DNA from: Branchipolynoe longqiensis
Lineage: Eukaryota > Annelida > Polychaeta > Phyllodocida > Polynoidae
DNA: 64,000 bases
Reading direction: 5' to 3'
NCBI GenBank assembly: GCA_030323885.1
Contig: CM059190.1
Span: 89,743,989-89,807,988, forward strand
In this document: one piece after another, positions 1 through 10,451 of the stretch
Numbering within the stretch: position 1 is the stretch's first letter
Layout: the number at the start of each line of letters is the position of its first letter
Made by a program: the position numbers and the translations under genes
The notes under the pieces: generated by a model
The model's input: the letters and a program-made list of their open reading frames with translations, nothing else
What the model was told of the DNA's origin: nothing
Databases searched by the model: none

Positions 1-34
1 CTTGTCTTGTCTTGTCTTGTCTTATCTTGTCCCA
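1..34. repeat. (CTTGT)n microsatellite
   Basis: Five to six CTTGT units open the window. The array probably continues to the left of it. Confidence 0.85.
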
Positions 35-215
35 CCCCACACTTGACTGGCGGACACTGTGTGCCTACAGGCAGTGGGTGTGTGCCAATAGAACTTAACC
101 CATTTCACTCAGCTGCCTGCCACTCGCCGAGGGCCGTGTCGTGTGTGGCCTGTTCCCCGTGCACAGGACTTACAACAGTATTCTCGCTCACTCGCTTACT
201 CGCTCACTCGCTCAC

Positions 216-335
216 TCTTTCACTGAACAGTGAATTTAATAGAACCTGTCACTGCTGAAGCCTATGGTGTATGAGTTTTGCCATGCTTGCCAAAATTAAT
301 TTGTGCATGTTGTAATGTAATACCAAAATTAAAGT
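216..335 (+). mobile_element. Fragment of TTAA-type MITE
   Basis: An internal stretch (GAACCTGTCACTGCTGAAGC, then a CATGCTTGCCAAAATTAATT-like part) matches the middle of the full MITE copies at 54100-54446 and 61538-61941. Neither terminal repeat is present. It is flanked by CT-rich simple sequence. Confidence 0.55.
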
Positions 336-339
336 CACC

Positions 340-566
340 TCTATCACAGTATCACTATCACTCGCTCTATCGCACGGCTACCCTAACTCTGCCAGTCTCA
401 CTCCCACTGTCACGCTCACTCTCACTCTCACTAAACTCTCACGCTCGCTCACTCACTCGCTCGCTCACTCACTCTCTCACTCTCTGTCTCTATCATAGTA
501 TCACTCTCACTCGTTCTACTCTCTCATTCACACTCACTCTCTCACTCACATGTGTGTGTATGTATG

Positions 567-598
<32 letters not shown>

Positions 599-604
599 TG
601 TATG

Positions 605-633
<29 letters not shown>
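340..633. repeat. CT-rich tract followed by (TATG)n
   Basis: Positions 340-550 are degenerate CACTCT/CACTCG units. Positions 556-633 are almost pure TATG. The open frames here are low-complexity and not genes. Confidence 0.85.
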
Positions 634-635
<2 letters not shown>

Positions 636-1329
636 GCCTATATAGAACTCCCTTAAAACTGTCACCCAGAAGAAAGCTTTGGTTGAACTCCTTTGACGTG
701 AAGAGAAGCAGTGAAAGAGCTGGAAGAGAACGGCGAACTCTTCTCTTGATTTGATCTACATACCCAAAATTGTCTTTATGTCATATTAGTATCTCAATGT
801 GCCCTTTTATGTCTTTCATATTAGTATCTCGTGCATGGTCTTGAAGAGCTCTTCTCCCAGCTACTGTGCGCGTGTGTGCGCGTGTGCGTGTGCGTGTGGG
901 TGTGCGTGAGCAATGTGGTGTGTAGGACCGGGGGGGGGGGGGTGCGGAGGGACAGGGGCGGTCCAGACTATTTGCACCAATTTATTTCTACTAACTTTCT
1001 GTGGACAAGCTTTACGGGAATATTATTAGATAGTTACATCCTCACGTCCAGCAAGTTATTAAGCAAGACCAACAAAACTGCAGTTTTAACACATGCCTAC
1101 AAGTTGTAGCAAAGGCCGCTTATAAAGTTATACTTATACTAGATGTTTATGACATCGTACACAGCGGTTTGGACGGTGGTCCGTTAGTTCAACATGGCCA
1201 ATGGACGCTGATCAACCCAGGGACGCCCAATCGATGCCGGCCTCGGGCTGTAATCAAGACAAATCGATGGTTCCGAGCAGTCTGGGTAGCCAAGGAAACC
1301 GTTACCCACCTTTCACCTAAATTGCCAAG
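634..1329. other. No recognised gene
   Basis: Contains a short TG-rich tract (about 866-910) and a run of 13 G (about 931-943). No domain, tRNA or known repeat is seen in the rest. Confidence 0.5.
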
Positions 1330-1666
1330 ATGATGTGTTATATTTCTTCTCTTTCTTCTTCTCTTTCTTTTTCTTCTCTTCCGCCTTCTTTTTTTCGTTT
1401 TCTTCTTTTCGTTTTCTTCTTCTTTTCTTTCTTTTTCTTGTCTTCTTTTTCTTCTTGTCTTCTTTTTCTTCTTGTCTTTTTTTTTCTTGTCTTATTTTTC
1501 TTGTCTTCTCCTTTTTTCTTTCTTTTTCTTGTCTTCTTTTTCTTCTTGTCTTCTTTTTCTTCTTGTCTTTTTTTTTTTCTTGTCTTCTTTTTCTTGTCTT
1601 CTCCTTTTTCTCCCTTTCTTCTCCTTCTCCATCTCCTTATCATTCTTAATCTCATTCTTGCTTTTC

Positions 1667-1697
<31 letters not shown>

Positions 1698-1705
1698 TTA
1701 TCATC
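1330..1705. repeat. Polypyrimidine tract and (CAT)n
   Basis: Positions 1345-1625 are built from TTCTTG and TTCTTTTTC units on the plus strand, with almost no purines. A run of about ten CAT units follows at 1672-1700. The Phe/Leu-rich and Lys/Arg-rich frames are artefacts of composition. Confidence 0.9.
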
Positions 1706-1862
1706 GCACCGATATGACCTTACATGTTGCTGCACGTTAAACCCCAACAAGCATTATCACTATTGCGTAGCATTGAGTGACTTACAAACTCCCTTTCTAG
1801 AATCCATAACTACTCGCCAATTAATTTAAAGAAGTCAACGTAGAACCTGACCAAAAGTTTAA

Positions 1863-2214
1863 AGTCGCTTAGTCCAATGTTTTAGGACTGCTTGTCATTT
1901 TCTGAGATGAATATATTAGGTTGGTTGTTATAATCTACCTTACTTTTAGCTTGAAATGACTTTGATTTTAAGTGGCTAACTTTTGTGATATTTGAAGTGC
2001 AAACATGCTAAATTAATTTTGCCAAGCATGCCAAAACTCATGACCCCATATGTTTCTGCAGTAACATGTTCTATTAAATTGCCTCAGTATTTCCGTCTAT
2101 GTGGTGACAAATGTTTAATAAGTGCACCAGTATCCAAGTTTGATATGTAGAATCAAATCTAGATAATTATATTGGGGTTTTGACAATTTCATATTTTCAG
2201 CGCACTATGAAGCG
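1863..2214 (-). mobile_element. TTAA-type MITE, full length
   Basis: Starts AGTCGCTTAGTCCAATG and ends with a diverged inverted copy. Both ends are flanked by TTAA (1859-1862 and 2215-2218), the presumed target duplication. The interior matches 54100-54446 in reverse orientation. TTAA targets are typical of the piggyBac and Kolobok superfamilies; no transposase is present. Confidence 0.7.
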
Positions 2215-2218
2215 TTAA

Positions 2219-2262
2219 TTATAATAATAACAATAATAATAATAACAATAACAATAATCATA
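2219..2262. repeat. (AAT/AAC)n microsatellite
   Basis: Imperfect ATA/ACA triplets directly after the MITE. Confidence 0.7.
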
Positions 2263-2479
2263 AGCAGTTATGTAAAAATAACACAATATTCAACAATAAG
2301 AATTCTGAAAAGGCGAAGCCTTAGTTTGTGCGCATCCCACACTGTCAGCTGAAGCAGCCCAGGGGCACCAGTCGCACCCCGCTTAGCCGATATGTTCATT
2401 TGGCGTTCTATAAATACCTCATTGTGAATAGGAACGCTGAGTGACTCGAGCCGGAGGGGTGGGATGCACGCCAGTGGGT

Positions 2480-2800
2480 TGGTTGTTGGAGTTTTATGTC
2501 CTGGCAACATCTAAGGTCATATCAGGAGGGCTACAGAGACTGTGCACACTAATGGCGACTTTATAGTGCTGCCCATTGTGAAATCAGGCCACCGGCACCA
2601 TGACCCGATATCCCACTCAGTCGCAATATTCTGACACTGAGCTAACCAGTCTTTGCCCATTCCTATTAATGCTGAGCGCCAGGCTAGGGAGTGACAAGCA
2701 TCAATTTTATAAGTCATTGGTTTGACTCGATCTGGAAACAAACTCCCGACCTTCTGCACGTGAGGCCCGCGCTCTACCGATTTGGCCACCGCGCCCGGTG
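2480..2800 (-). mobile_element. tRNA-derived SINE, head type B
   Basis: Reads in reverse from a GGCCAAATCGGTAGAGCG box-A region, through the body common to all copies (CTCAGTGTCAG...GACTGAGTGGGA, ACTATAAAGTCGCCAT), to a tail in (AACC)n. Imperfect 12-bp flanking repeats (2468-2479 and 2801-2812, two mismatches) look like an aged target duplication. Confidence 0.85.
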
Positions 2801-2911
2801 ACGCTGGTGGGTGGATGGGTGGGTGAGAGGGTGTATATATGGGTATGTGGGTGGGTGGATGTGTAGGTCGGTTCATACCGACCTCTGGACCCTCTGTCTT
2901 CTTCCGTATTT

Positions 2912-3231
2912 TTGGACCAGACAGGATGGCCGAATTAGTTAGACCGTCCGTCTCCCTTGCTGGTAGATTGTGGGTTCGAACCCTGGTTGAGTGAAACCAA
3001 TGACCTAAAAATTGATACTTGTTGTTTCCTAGCCAGGCACTCGGCATTCTTAGGACAGGGCAAGGACTGGTGTGCTCAGTGTCAGGATAATGTGACTGAG
3101 TGGGATACCAGGTCATGGTGCCAGTGGGACAGCACTATAAAGTCGCCATGAGTGCACACTGTCACAAGTCGGTACCCGTCCTGCTATGACCGTAGATGTT
3201 GCTAGGATGTAAAACAACAAACAAACAAAAA
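2912..3231 (+). mobile_element. tRNA-derived SINE, head type A, with exact 12-bp TSD
   Basis: tRNA-like head (GGATGGCCGAATTAGTTAGA for box A, GGGTTCGAACCC for box B), shared body and (AAAC)n tail. TCTTCCGTATTT occurs at 2900-2911 and again at 3232-3243, an exact target-site duplication. The body has a small internal deletion before GGGACAGCACTATAAAG. Confidence 0.93.
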
Positions 3232-3243
3232 TCTTCCGTATTT

Positions 3244-3625
3244 GTTTCAGAATCGAACACTGAATACAGAAATGCACATTTGTTTGTTTCATTATGGAAT
3301 CACCGGTCTCAAAATACTTTATTATGCGTAGAAGGAATAATAGTCAATTACAAAGTAAAGTCAATAGAATCTGTCACCACTGAAGCCAACGGTGTTTAGC
3401 AATTCGGCCTGCATGTCAAAATTAATTTGGGCATGTTTTCAGTTCAAATAGCTCCAAAGTTGTTAGCGTTGTCTTTGGTGTGGGATGTATGGAATTATTA
3501 TGTAATTATGTAATTATTGATTTTTCATGCTTAAGTTTTAGTGAAAGTCATTTAATAATACGGAAATTAGGTTTGACATTGCTGAAAGATGTGAGACATA
3601 CTGAAAGTTGTGTGCATGGGTATAT
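3244..3625. other. Decayed TTAA-MITE fragment and unassigned sequence
   Basis: Positions 3340-3475 resemble the interior of the TTAA MITE (CACTGAAGCC, CATGTCAAAATTAATTT). Nothing else is recognised before the hAT end at 3626. Confidence 0.45.
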
Positions 3626-3894
3626 CAGGGGCGGAGCCAGGATTTTCTAAGGGGTTTGGCTGAACTTTTTTAGATGATATAGTCGCCCCACCCCCACCCC
3701 CCACCCCCGTGTCTGTTCGTGTTAGCGTCATGTCGCTTCATTCATGTCTACCTCTTCCCACACCGCCGTGTCAATCAAGGACAACAAATATACACATTTT
3801 ATTTTTACTCTTTATTCATATAAATATATATTAATACATTACACATTCATTTCATCAATTCATGTCATATTCATGCAATGTATGCCATACAATG

Positions 3895-3929
3895 GTGTCT
3901 GATTGTCTATCACATAGACAATCAGACAC
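3895..3929. repeat. Perfect 16-bp hairpin
   Basis: GTGTCTGATTGTCTAT at 3895-3910 is followed by the loop CAC and its exact reverse complement at 3914-3929. Confidence 0.95.
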
Positions 3930-4021
3930 GATAACAGAAAAAAATAATAACTACACTACATTACAGTCATGGCTTGAGTTCATTGTGAATTGTTCTTAGT
4001 GTCTATATTGGTAATGTATTA

Positions 4022-4527
4022 CAGTATAACCCCCTTAAACCAAACTTGAAGGGACACTAGAAATTTGTTTCGATTAACCGATCATTGGTTTAACCGAGCT
4101 TTGTCTTTGACGTTGACTTTGAGTAAGAGTGTATTGCACATGTAATATACAATGTATGTGGACACTTTGATTATTGTTTTTTATGTACATACAGTATAAC
4201 CCCATTAAACCAAGCTCAGTTAAACCAAAACGATTGGTTAATCCAAACAAATTTCTAGGGTCCCTTCAAAACACTACCATTTATCATATACAAAAGTCGG
4301 TGGGGTCTCAGATGACCTTATAACCACATGAAAGTTTGGTTTACCTGTACCGGAACTGGCCTGGGGCCTGAAATTCTGTTTGGATTAACCAATAATTTGG
4401 ATTAAACGACTTTGGTTTAAGCAACTTTTTTATATGATAAATGGTAGTATATTGCCGGGCTGCCAACAAAAGTTTGGATTAACCGATCATTTGGTTTAAC
4501 CGAGCTTAGTTTAATGGGGTTGTATTG
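4022..4527. mobile_element. Foldback MITE with CAGTATAACCCC ends
   Basis: Starts CAGTATAACCCCCTTAAACC and ends with the inverted motif (TTTAATGGGGTTGTATTG), each next to TA. A second CAGTATAACCCCATTAAACC end lies at 4192. The interior contains further inverted pairs, for example CTACCATTTATCATATA near 4275 against its complement near 4430. The ends resemble pogo/Tigger (Tc1-mariner) elements, which also duplicate TA. No transposase is seen. Confidence 0.65.
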
Positions 4528-4746
4528 TATAGCATTCAGCATTCTGTTAGTATGTGCACCAGCTCCAGCCTCCTTGCATGCCTGCGTGCAAATTCATTCA
4601 CCATTTCTGCGGGGATGACCTCAATATCACTATGGATATATGCATGAGAGCTAGCCTTAGGCAGGACTTGATCATCTTGAGGCTGCTATGTGACCTTTCT
4701 GAAGTACATGTAGTGACTGGCAGCACACACATGATGGTCAGTAATG

Positions 4747-4888
4747 TCTTCATGGTGGGGAATGACACACTTGTTGCTTCTTGCAATGCCATGGCCGGTG
4801 TTTTGCGCAGACTGGTGGGCCCGTGTATGTCCATCTGTTTTTGCTATTTGTGCTGCCAGCAGTGGAGCTCACTATTGATGCTGCCTGG
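4747..4888. repeat. Left copy of 141-bp duplication flanking a SINE
   Basis: Begins TCTTCATGGTGGGGAATG and ends GATGCTGCCTGG. It matches 5216-5356 with two substitutions and one single-base indel. Confidence 0.95.
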
Positions 4889-5215
4889 TTTGTTTGTTTG
4901 TTGTTTTACGTCCTAGCAACATCTAAGGTCACCAGGACGGGTACTGACTTGTTACAGTGCACACTCATGGCGACTTTATAGTGCTGTCCCACTGGGAAAC
5001 CAGGCTGCTGGCACCAGGACCTGATATCCCACTCAGTCACATTATCCTGACCCTGAGCTAATCAGTCCTTGTCCTATCCTAATAATGCCGAGCGCCAGAC
5101 TAGGAAGCGACAAGTATCAATTTTTAAGTCATTGGTTTAACTCGACCAGGGCTCGAACCCACGATCTACCAACACGGAAGAAGGGTGCTCTAACTCATTC
5201 GGCCATCCTGTCTGC
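4889..5215 (-). mobile_element. tRNA-derived SINE, head type A
   Basis: Reverse orientation: (GTTT)n tail at 4889-4905, shared body, box B (GGCTCGAACCC on the plus strand) and box A region ending GGCCATCCTGTCTG at 5214. It sits exactly between the two copies of a 141-bp duplication within the hAT remnant. Confidence 0.92.
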
Positions 5216-5356
5216 TCTTCATGGTGGGGAATGACACACTTGTTGCTTCTTGCAGTGCCATGGCCGGTGTTTTGCGCAGACTGGTGGCCCATGTATGTCC
5301 ATCTGTTTTTGCTATTTGTGCTGCCAGCAGTGGAGCTCACTATTGATGCTGCCTGG
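5216..5356. repeat. Right copy of 141-bp duplication flanking a SINE
   Basis: Near-identical to 4747-4888. It continues directly into the upstream hAT peptide, as the left copy continues into the downstream peptide. Confidence 0.95.
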
Positions 5357-5397
5357 AGATGGGAGGTCATCTTTGTAGAACTCCAGAAGGGCTGAGG

Positions 5398-5660
5398 ATA
5401 TTGGGCTGAGGTGGGGGGGCACGGAGGATAATGGTACTGAGGTGGGGGGAGGCTGAATATATGGGGCTGAGGTGGGGGGGGGCGGCGGAGGATAGATGAC
5501 TGAGGTGGGGGGCTGAATATATGGGGCTGAGGTGGGGGGGCGGAGGATAATGGTACTGAGGTGGGGGGCTGAATATATGGGGCTAAGATGGGGGGCGGAG
5601 GATAATGGTACTGAGGTGGGGGGCTGAATATATGGGCCTGAGGTTGGGGGGGGGATGAAT
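5398..5660. repeat. G-rich minisatellite, about 55-bp unit
   Basis: About five units built from CTGAGGTGGGGGGCTGAATA, then TATGGGGCTGAGG and GGAGGATAATGGTA. Pro-rich minus frames here are not genes. Confidence 0.85.
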
Positions 5661-5763
5661 GCAAAACATTTTATATCTTTTTTCTTTCTCTTTCCTTTTC
5701 CTACTCTTTTATTATTTGGGGGGGGGGGCTGTATCCCCCACATCCCCCTTGGCTACACCCCTG

Positions 5764-6135
5764 TATATATATAGGTGGGTGGGTGGTGGATGACTGGTTG
5801 TTGATTCTAGATGAGTGTTTGGGTACATGCGTGTGTGTAAGTGTGTGCATGGTTATGTATGTGTGGCTATATGTAGGAGTCTGCCCCTCTAATGATATAC
5901 TAGTTATGCCGCCACATCCCCACAGTCGGTTTGATTGCTGTATAGACACGAGGGTGAAAGAAATGTGCATATGGATTTCCGGTCGATGTGGCGCATGCGC
6001 GTGTGGGCGTTCGGGTAGCAGGAGGAGCCAGTGGCTGGCACCAGAGTTATACCGGCTTGATTGGTATAGCCTATAGGTGACTTGCGTAAACCACCACAAG
6101 GACCACGTGGTCATGTGCTGCTGGTTCCCAGCAGT
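5764..6135. other. No recognised feature
   Basis: Short TG-rich stretch at 5826-5880. No coding or repeat family signature is recognised. Confidence 0.5.
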
Positions 6136-6663
6136 CAGCAGCTTTCACCAACAGCTCACCAACAGCTCACCAAACAGCTCACCAACAGCTCATGAAACAG
6201 CTCATGTAACAGCTCACCTAACAGCTCACCAACAGCTCACCAAACAGCTCATCAAACAGCTCACCAAACAGCTCACTAAACAGCTCACCAACAGCTCACC
6301 AAACAGCTCACCAAACAGCTCATCAAACAGCTCACTAATAGCTCACCAAACAGCTCATCAAACAGGTCACTAAACACCTCACTAATAGCTCACCAAACAG
6401 CTCGCTAATAGCTCACAAAACAGCTCACTAACAGCTCACCAAACAGCTCACTAAACAGCTCACCAACAGCTCACCAAACAGCTCACTAAACAGCTCACCA
6501 ACAGCTCACCAAACAGCTCACCAAACAGCTCACAAACACCTCACTAACAGCTCACCAACAGCTCACCAACAGCTCATCAAACAGCTCACTAAACAGCTCA
6601 CCAACAGCTCATCAAACAGCTCACAAAACAGCTCACCAAACCGCTCACTAACAGCTCACCAAA
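6136..6663. repeat. Minisatellite of CAGCTCACCAA(A) units
   Basis: About forty 12-13-bp units with C/T and A/G variants. The mixed unit length keeps no frame. Confidence 0.95.
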
Positions 6664-7016
6664 TCACACTTAGTCCTTAGTCTAATCAATACACATATAT
6701 GTAAGTAAAGTATGTATGTATGGAATATATAATTATCATCTCATATATATGAATTGTCAAACTATACCATATGTAAGTGTTGGAATGATTAATATTGTTA
6801 TTTCAGCTGACTTGAGCTAGCTGCTGACAACAATATAAGACCACATATATACATATATTGTAAATAACTGCATTGTCACATGGCTGGAAGACCAGTGCCA
6901 AGGCACTGACAAAGGTCTTTATTCAATGAATAAATTATATTCACAAACAATAAACCCAGCTCACCCAGCAGGGAAACACAAGTTTACTCAGCATCAATTG
7001 GCTCCTTCTCCCACAC
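6664..7016. other. No recognised gene; AT-rich
   Basis: AT-rich sequence ending with GTGCCAAGGCACTG and a FATTCAATGAATAA-like stretch; a similar GGAAGACCAGTGC phrase recurs near 24884. Probably the end of an unidentified repeat. Confidence 0.4.
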
Positions 7017-7025
7017 TGCATGCAA

Positions 7026-7367
7026 CCAGTTTGTTGGATGGTTGTTGGAGTTTTACGTCCTGGCAAAATCTAAGGTCATGTCAGGATGGGTACCGACTTG
7101 GGACAGTGCACACTCATAGTGACTTTATAGTACTGTCCAACTGGGAAATCAGGCTGACAGTAAATACCATGACCCGATGTCCCACTCAGTCACATTATCC
7201 TGGCACTGAGCTAATCAGTCTTTGACCTATCCTATTAATTCCGAGCGCCAGGCTAGGAAGCAACAAGTATCAATTTAGTAAGTCAGTGGTTTGACTTGAC
7301 AGGGAATCGAACTTCCAACCTTCCGCATGGGAATCTTGCGCTCTATCGAGTTAGTCACCGCGTCCGG
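7026..7367 (-). mobile_element. tRNA-derived SINE, head type B, with 9-bp TSD
   Basis: Reverse copy with (AACC)-type tail and diverged box B. TGCATGCAA at 7017-7025 and 7368-7376 is an exact target duplication. Confidence 0.9.
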
Positions 7368-7376
7368 TGCATGCAA

Positions 7377-7744
7377 GCCGGGATTGGGATATTGACCAGA
7401 CTGCCTCACAGTTTACAGTGTCGTATTGTTAGATATTAACAATTTGTAGGATTTCTAATTTTGTGGGAAACACATTTTGGGGTTCTGTGCCCAGGGCTCA
7501 TGGGAATTATCGGTAGCGGTTAAGAAAAACAAAAAAAGGTTCCGATGGGAAGCGAGTCTTGATAGAATATTTATGGGAACCGAAATTTTGGTTCTGTTGT
7601 TTTTCCAGCGCTGTAACGACACGCTACCGGAAACGATCATTATTGTGAAATCCTATGAGTTAGTGTCTATTTGCCTGGAATGGAAAATCTCAAAGTTTTT
7701 AATGTTTTTTCTGTTGTGGTTTTATTTCTCGCCAAAAAGTTAAC
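7377..7744. other. No recognised feature
   Basis: Overlapping open frames on both strands (up to 88 codons) have no recognisable domain and no convincing splice context. Confidence 0.5.
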
Positions 7745-7757
7745 CCTTGGTAGGCTT

Positions 7758-8103
7758 TGTTTGTTTGTTTGTTTGTTTGTTGTTGTTTTACGTCCTAGCA
7801 ACATCTAAGGTCATATCAGGACGGGTACCGACTTGTGACAGTGCGCACTCATAGCGACTTTATAGTGCTGCCCCACTGGAAGACCCTGTCGCCATCACCA
7901 TGACCTGATATCCCACTCAGTCACATTATACTGACACTGAGCCAACCAGTCCTTGCCCAATCCCTAATAATGCCGAACGCCAGGCTAGGAAGCAACAAAT
8001 ATAAATTTTTAAGTCATTAGTTTAACTCGACGAGGGTTCGAACCCACGATCTACCAACACGGGAGACAGACGCTCTAACTCATTCGGCCATCCCGTCTGG
8101 TCC
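7758..8103 (-). mobile_element. tRNA-derived SINE, first of a tandem pair
   Basis: Reverse head-type-A copy with an expanded (GTTT)n tail. It is flanked by CCTTGGTAGGCTT at 7745-7757 and 8104-8116. Confidence 0.92.
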
Positions 8104-8116
8104 CCTTGGTAGGCTT

Positions 8117-8453
8117 TGTTTGTTTGTTTGTTGTTGTTTTACGTCCTAGCAACATCTAAGGTCATATCAGGACGGGTACCGACTTGTGACAGTGCGCACT
8201 CATAGCGACTTTATAGTGCTGCCCCACTGGAAGACCCTGTCGCCATCACCATGACCTGATATCCCACTCAGTCACATTATACTGACACTGAGCCAACCAG
8301 TCCTTGTCCTATCCTAATAATGCCGAACGCCAGGCTAGGAAGCAACAAGTATAAATTTTTAAGTCATTGGTTTGACTCGACCAGGGTTCGAACCCATGAT
8401 CTACCAACACGGGAGACAGACGCTCTAACTCATTCGGCCATCCCGTCTGGTCC
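8117..8453 (-). mobile_element. tRNA-derived SINE, second of a tandem pair
   Basis: Near-identical to the preceding copy and flanked by the same 13-mer at 8104-8116 and 8454-8466. Three copies of one target sequence around two similar SINEs indicate tandem duplication of SINE plus flank rather than two insertions. Confidence 0.92.
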
Positions 8454-8609
8454 CCTTGGTAGGCTTAGCACCACCAGTGAATCAATCATAGGAAAATTTA
8501 CCCGGAGGCAAATTTCGCCTTTGTTATCCCACTCCACCACCCTTTTACCCCCGTCAGACTAACCTTGAATCCTTGATTTGAACAGAAGCTACGATTTATA
8601 GTTATAGAG

Positions 8610-8931
8610 CTTGGTGCCCTAATCGGTAGAGTGCGAGCCTCATGTGCGTAAGGTCGGGAGTTAGCTTCCCGGTTGAGTCAAACCAATGCCTTTAAAATTG
8701 ATACTTGTTGCTTTCTAGCCTGGCACTGGCATTAATAGGATAGGGCAAGGACTGGTTAGCTCAGTGTCAGGATAATGTCCGTGCGAGGGATATCGGGTCA
8801 TGGTACCGGTGGCCTGATTTCCCAATGGGGCATCACTATAAAGTTGACGCGAGTGCGCACTGTCACAAGTCGGTACCCGTCCTGATTTGACCTTAGATGT
8901 TGCTAGGATGTAAAACAACAAACAAAAGAAA
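8610..8931 (+). mobile_element. tRNA-derived SINE, head type B
   Basis: Head CCTAATCGGTAGAGTGCGAG, body with TCAGTGTCAGGATAATG, tail AAAACAACAAACAAAAG. No clear target duplication. Confidence 0.85.
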
Positions 8932-9224
8932 CTATTAATTATAGTAGCAATTGACATTTACAACAATTTGATGGCAGTAAATTTTGGCAGATGTGTGAAA
9001 ATGATTTACTTGTGGCGGTTAAGGAATGAATGCCGCCGCACTGCAGCCCCCCGCCCCGCATGGATGGTGGGTGTAAGTAAGTAGGGGCGTTTGTAGTCGA
9101 GGCTGCTCTGAGCAGCTCGGGGCGATTTGCAGCTTGCTGCTGTGCTCTCATTACGACGCCTGGTGAGGGATTGGCACCGGCTCACACAGACGGGAAATGA
9201 GAGCAATGGCACCGGGAACACCGG

Positions 9225-9915
9225 GCAGGGTGCGCCGGGGGCAGGTGGGGCGGGGGTGGAGGGGGGGGGAACACGGGTAGGATGCTGGGGAGGGGTGCGC
9301 GCCGGGGAGGGGGGGCACACGGGTGCGGGAGGAATGGCAGGCCGGGCAGGGGTGCGGCGGGGCGCGGGGGGCACACCGGATAGGGATGAGGGGAGCCACC
9401 GGGCAGGGACGCGGGGAGGGCGGGAGGGTGGCGGGGAGGGAGAGGCGGGGGAGAAGGAAACACGGGCAGGGTGCGCCGGGGATGGGGGGCACACCGGGGT
9501 GGGTAGCGGGGGCGGTGGCGCCCGGGGGAGGGCGGGGAACACCGGGGCAGGGCGTGGGGTGGGAGGGGAGGCGGGGGGGAGGGCAGGAACAAACACCGGG
9601 CATCGGGGCAGGGGAGGCGGGGGGGGGGGCAACGACAGGGTGCGCCAGGGGAGGGGGGAGGCGTGATAGCACCGGGAACCCCGGGCAGGGTGCGCCGGGG
9701 AGGGGGGGTGGTGGGAACACCGGGCAAGGGGGGGAAGGGGGGGGGGGTGGGGAGGGTGGGAACACCGGGCAGGGTCCGCTGTGGGAGGGGGGGGGGGGGG
9801 GAAACCGGGCATGGTGCGCCAGGGAGGAGGGAGGCGTGATAGCACCGGCGGGGGAGGCGTGATGGCACCGGCAACACATGGCAGGGTGCGCCGGGGAGGG
9901 GGGAGGGGAGGCGTA
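9225..9915. repeat. G-rich minisatellite block
   Basis: Degenerate units around ACACCGGGCAGGGTGCGCCG followed by long G runs. Strong G/C strand asymmetry. The long Pro-rich minus frames and Gly-rich plus frames come from this composition. Confidence 0.88.
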
Positions 9916-10036
9916 AAGAAACCACCAATCAATCAATCAAAACCGGTTGCGCCGCTGTGTCATTCGCGCTTGAGAATTTATATAGATATATCGACATATA
10001 CATACACATACATGCATACACACCTATATACCTACT

Positions 10037-10368
10037 GGACGTGGTGGCCGAATCGGTAGAGCTCAGGCTTCCCGTGGGGGAAGGTCGGGAGTTCGAATCC
10101 GGGTCGAGTCAAACCAATCACTTACACAATTGATACTCATCGCTACCTAGCCTGGTGCTTGGCATTGTTAGGATAGGGCAAGAACTGGTTAGCTCAGTAT
10201 CAGGATAATGTGACTGAGTGGGAATTCATGTCATGATGCTAGTGGCCTGGTCTCCCACTGGGACAGCACTATTAAGTCGCCATGAGTGTGCACTGTCATA
10301 AGTCGGTAACCATCTGGATATGACCTATGATGTTGCCAGGACATAAAATTCCAACAACCGACCGACTC
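10037..10368 (+). mobile_element. tRNA-derived SINE, head type B
   Basis: Box A GGTGGCCGAATCGGTAGAGC and box B GAGTTCGAATCC are well preserved. The tail is CCAACAACCGACCGAC. Confidence 0.88.
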
Positions 10369-10451
10369 ACTTGGCAGGTCACTCAGTATTTTCCCACGGA
10401 CATATCATAGCACGGACACCAAATATGATGGAGCTGTTGCCAGGACATCAT

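Larger units (their letters stand above)
4545..5397 (-). pseudogene. hAT transposase C-terminal (dimerisation) remnant
   Basis: On the minus strand the peptide begins FYKDDLPSPGSINSELHCWQ (about 5395-5330). After the duplicated block it continues PTMKTLLTIMCVLPVTTCTS, then ERSHSSLKMIKSCLRLALMH, and, after a frameshift near 4600, VNEFARRHARRLELVH. This order (DDLPSP / SELxxW / LLxILxxLPVTTxxxERSxSxLKxIKxxLR / ALxHI / RR) is that of the hAT C-terminal region, best known from ZMYM/TTF-type hAT proteins. Stops and a frameshift make it non-functional. The SINE at 4889-5215 splits it, and the segment around the insertion is present twice. Confidence 0.8.
3626..5763 (-). mobile_element. hAT-like DNA transposon, decayed, with nested insertions
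   Basis: The left end reads CAGGGGCGGAGCCAGG and the right end, on the minus strand, CAGGGGTGTAGCCAAGG. Both resemble hAT termini. Between them lies a hAT transposase C-terminal remnant on the minus strand. A clean 8-bp target duplication is not visible; the flanks share only TATAT. A foldback MITE (4022-4527) and a SINE (4889-5215) are nested inside. The boundaries are an inference from these ends. Confidence 0.55.

Noticed and set aside
9006..9936. Pro-rich minus frames (up to 308 codons) and Gly-rich plus frames
   Set aside because: G-rich repeat block; all frames are open because stop codons are rare in GC-rich repeats.
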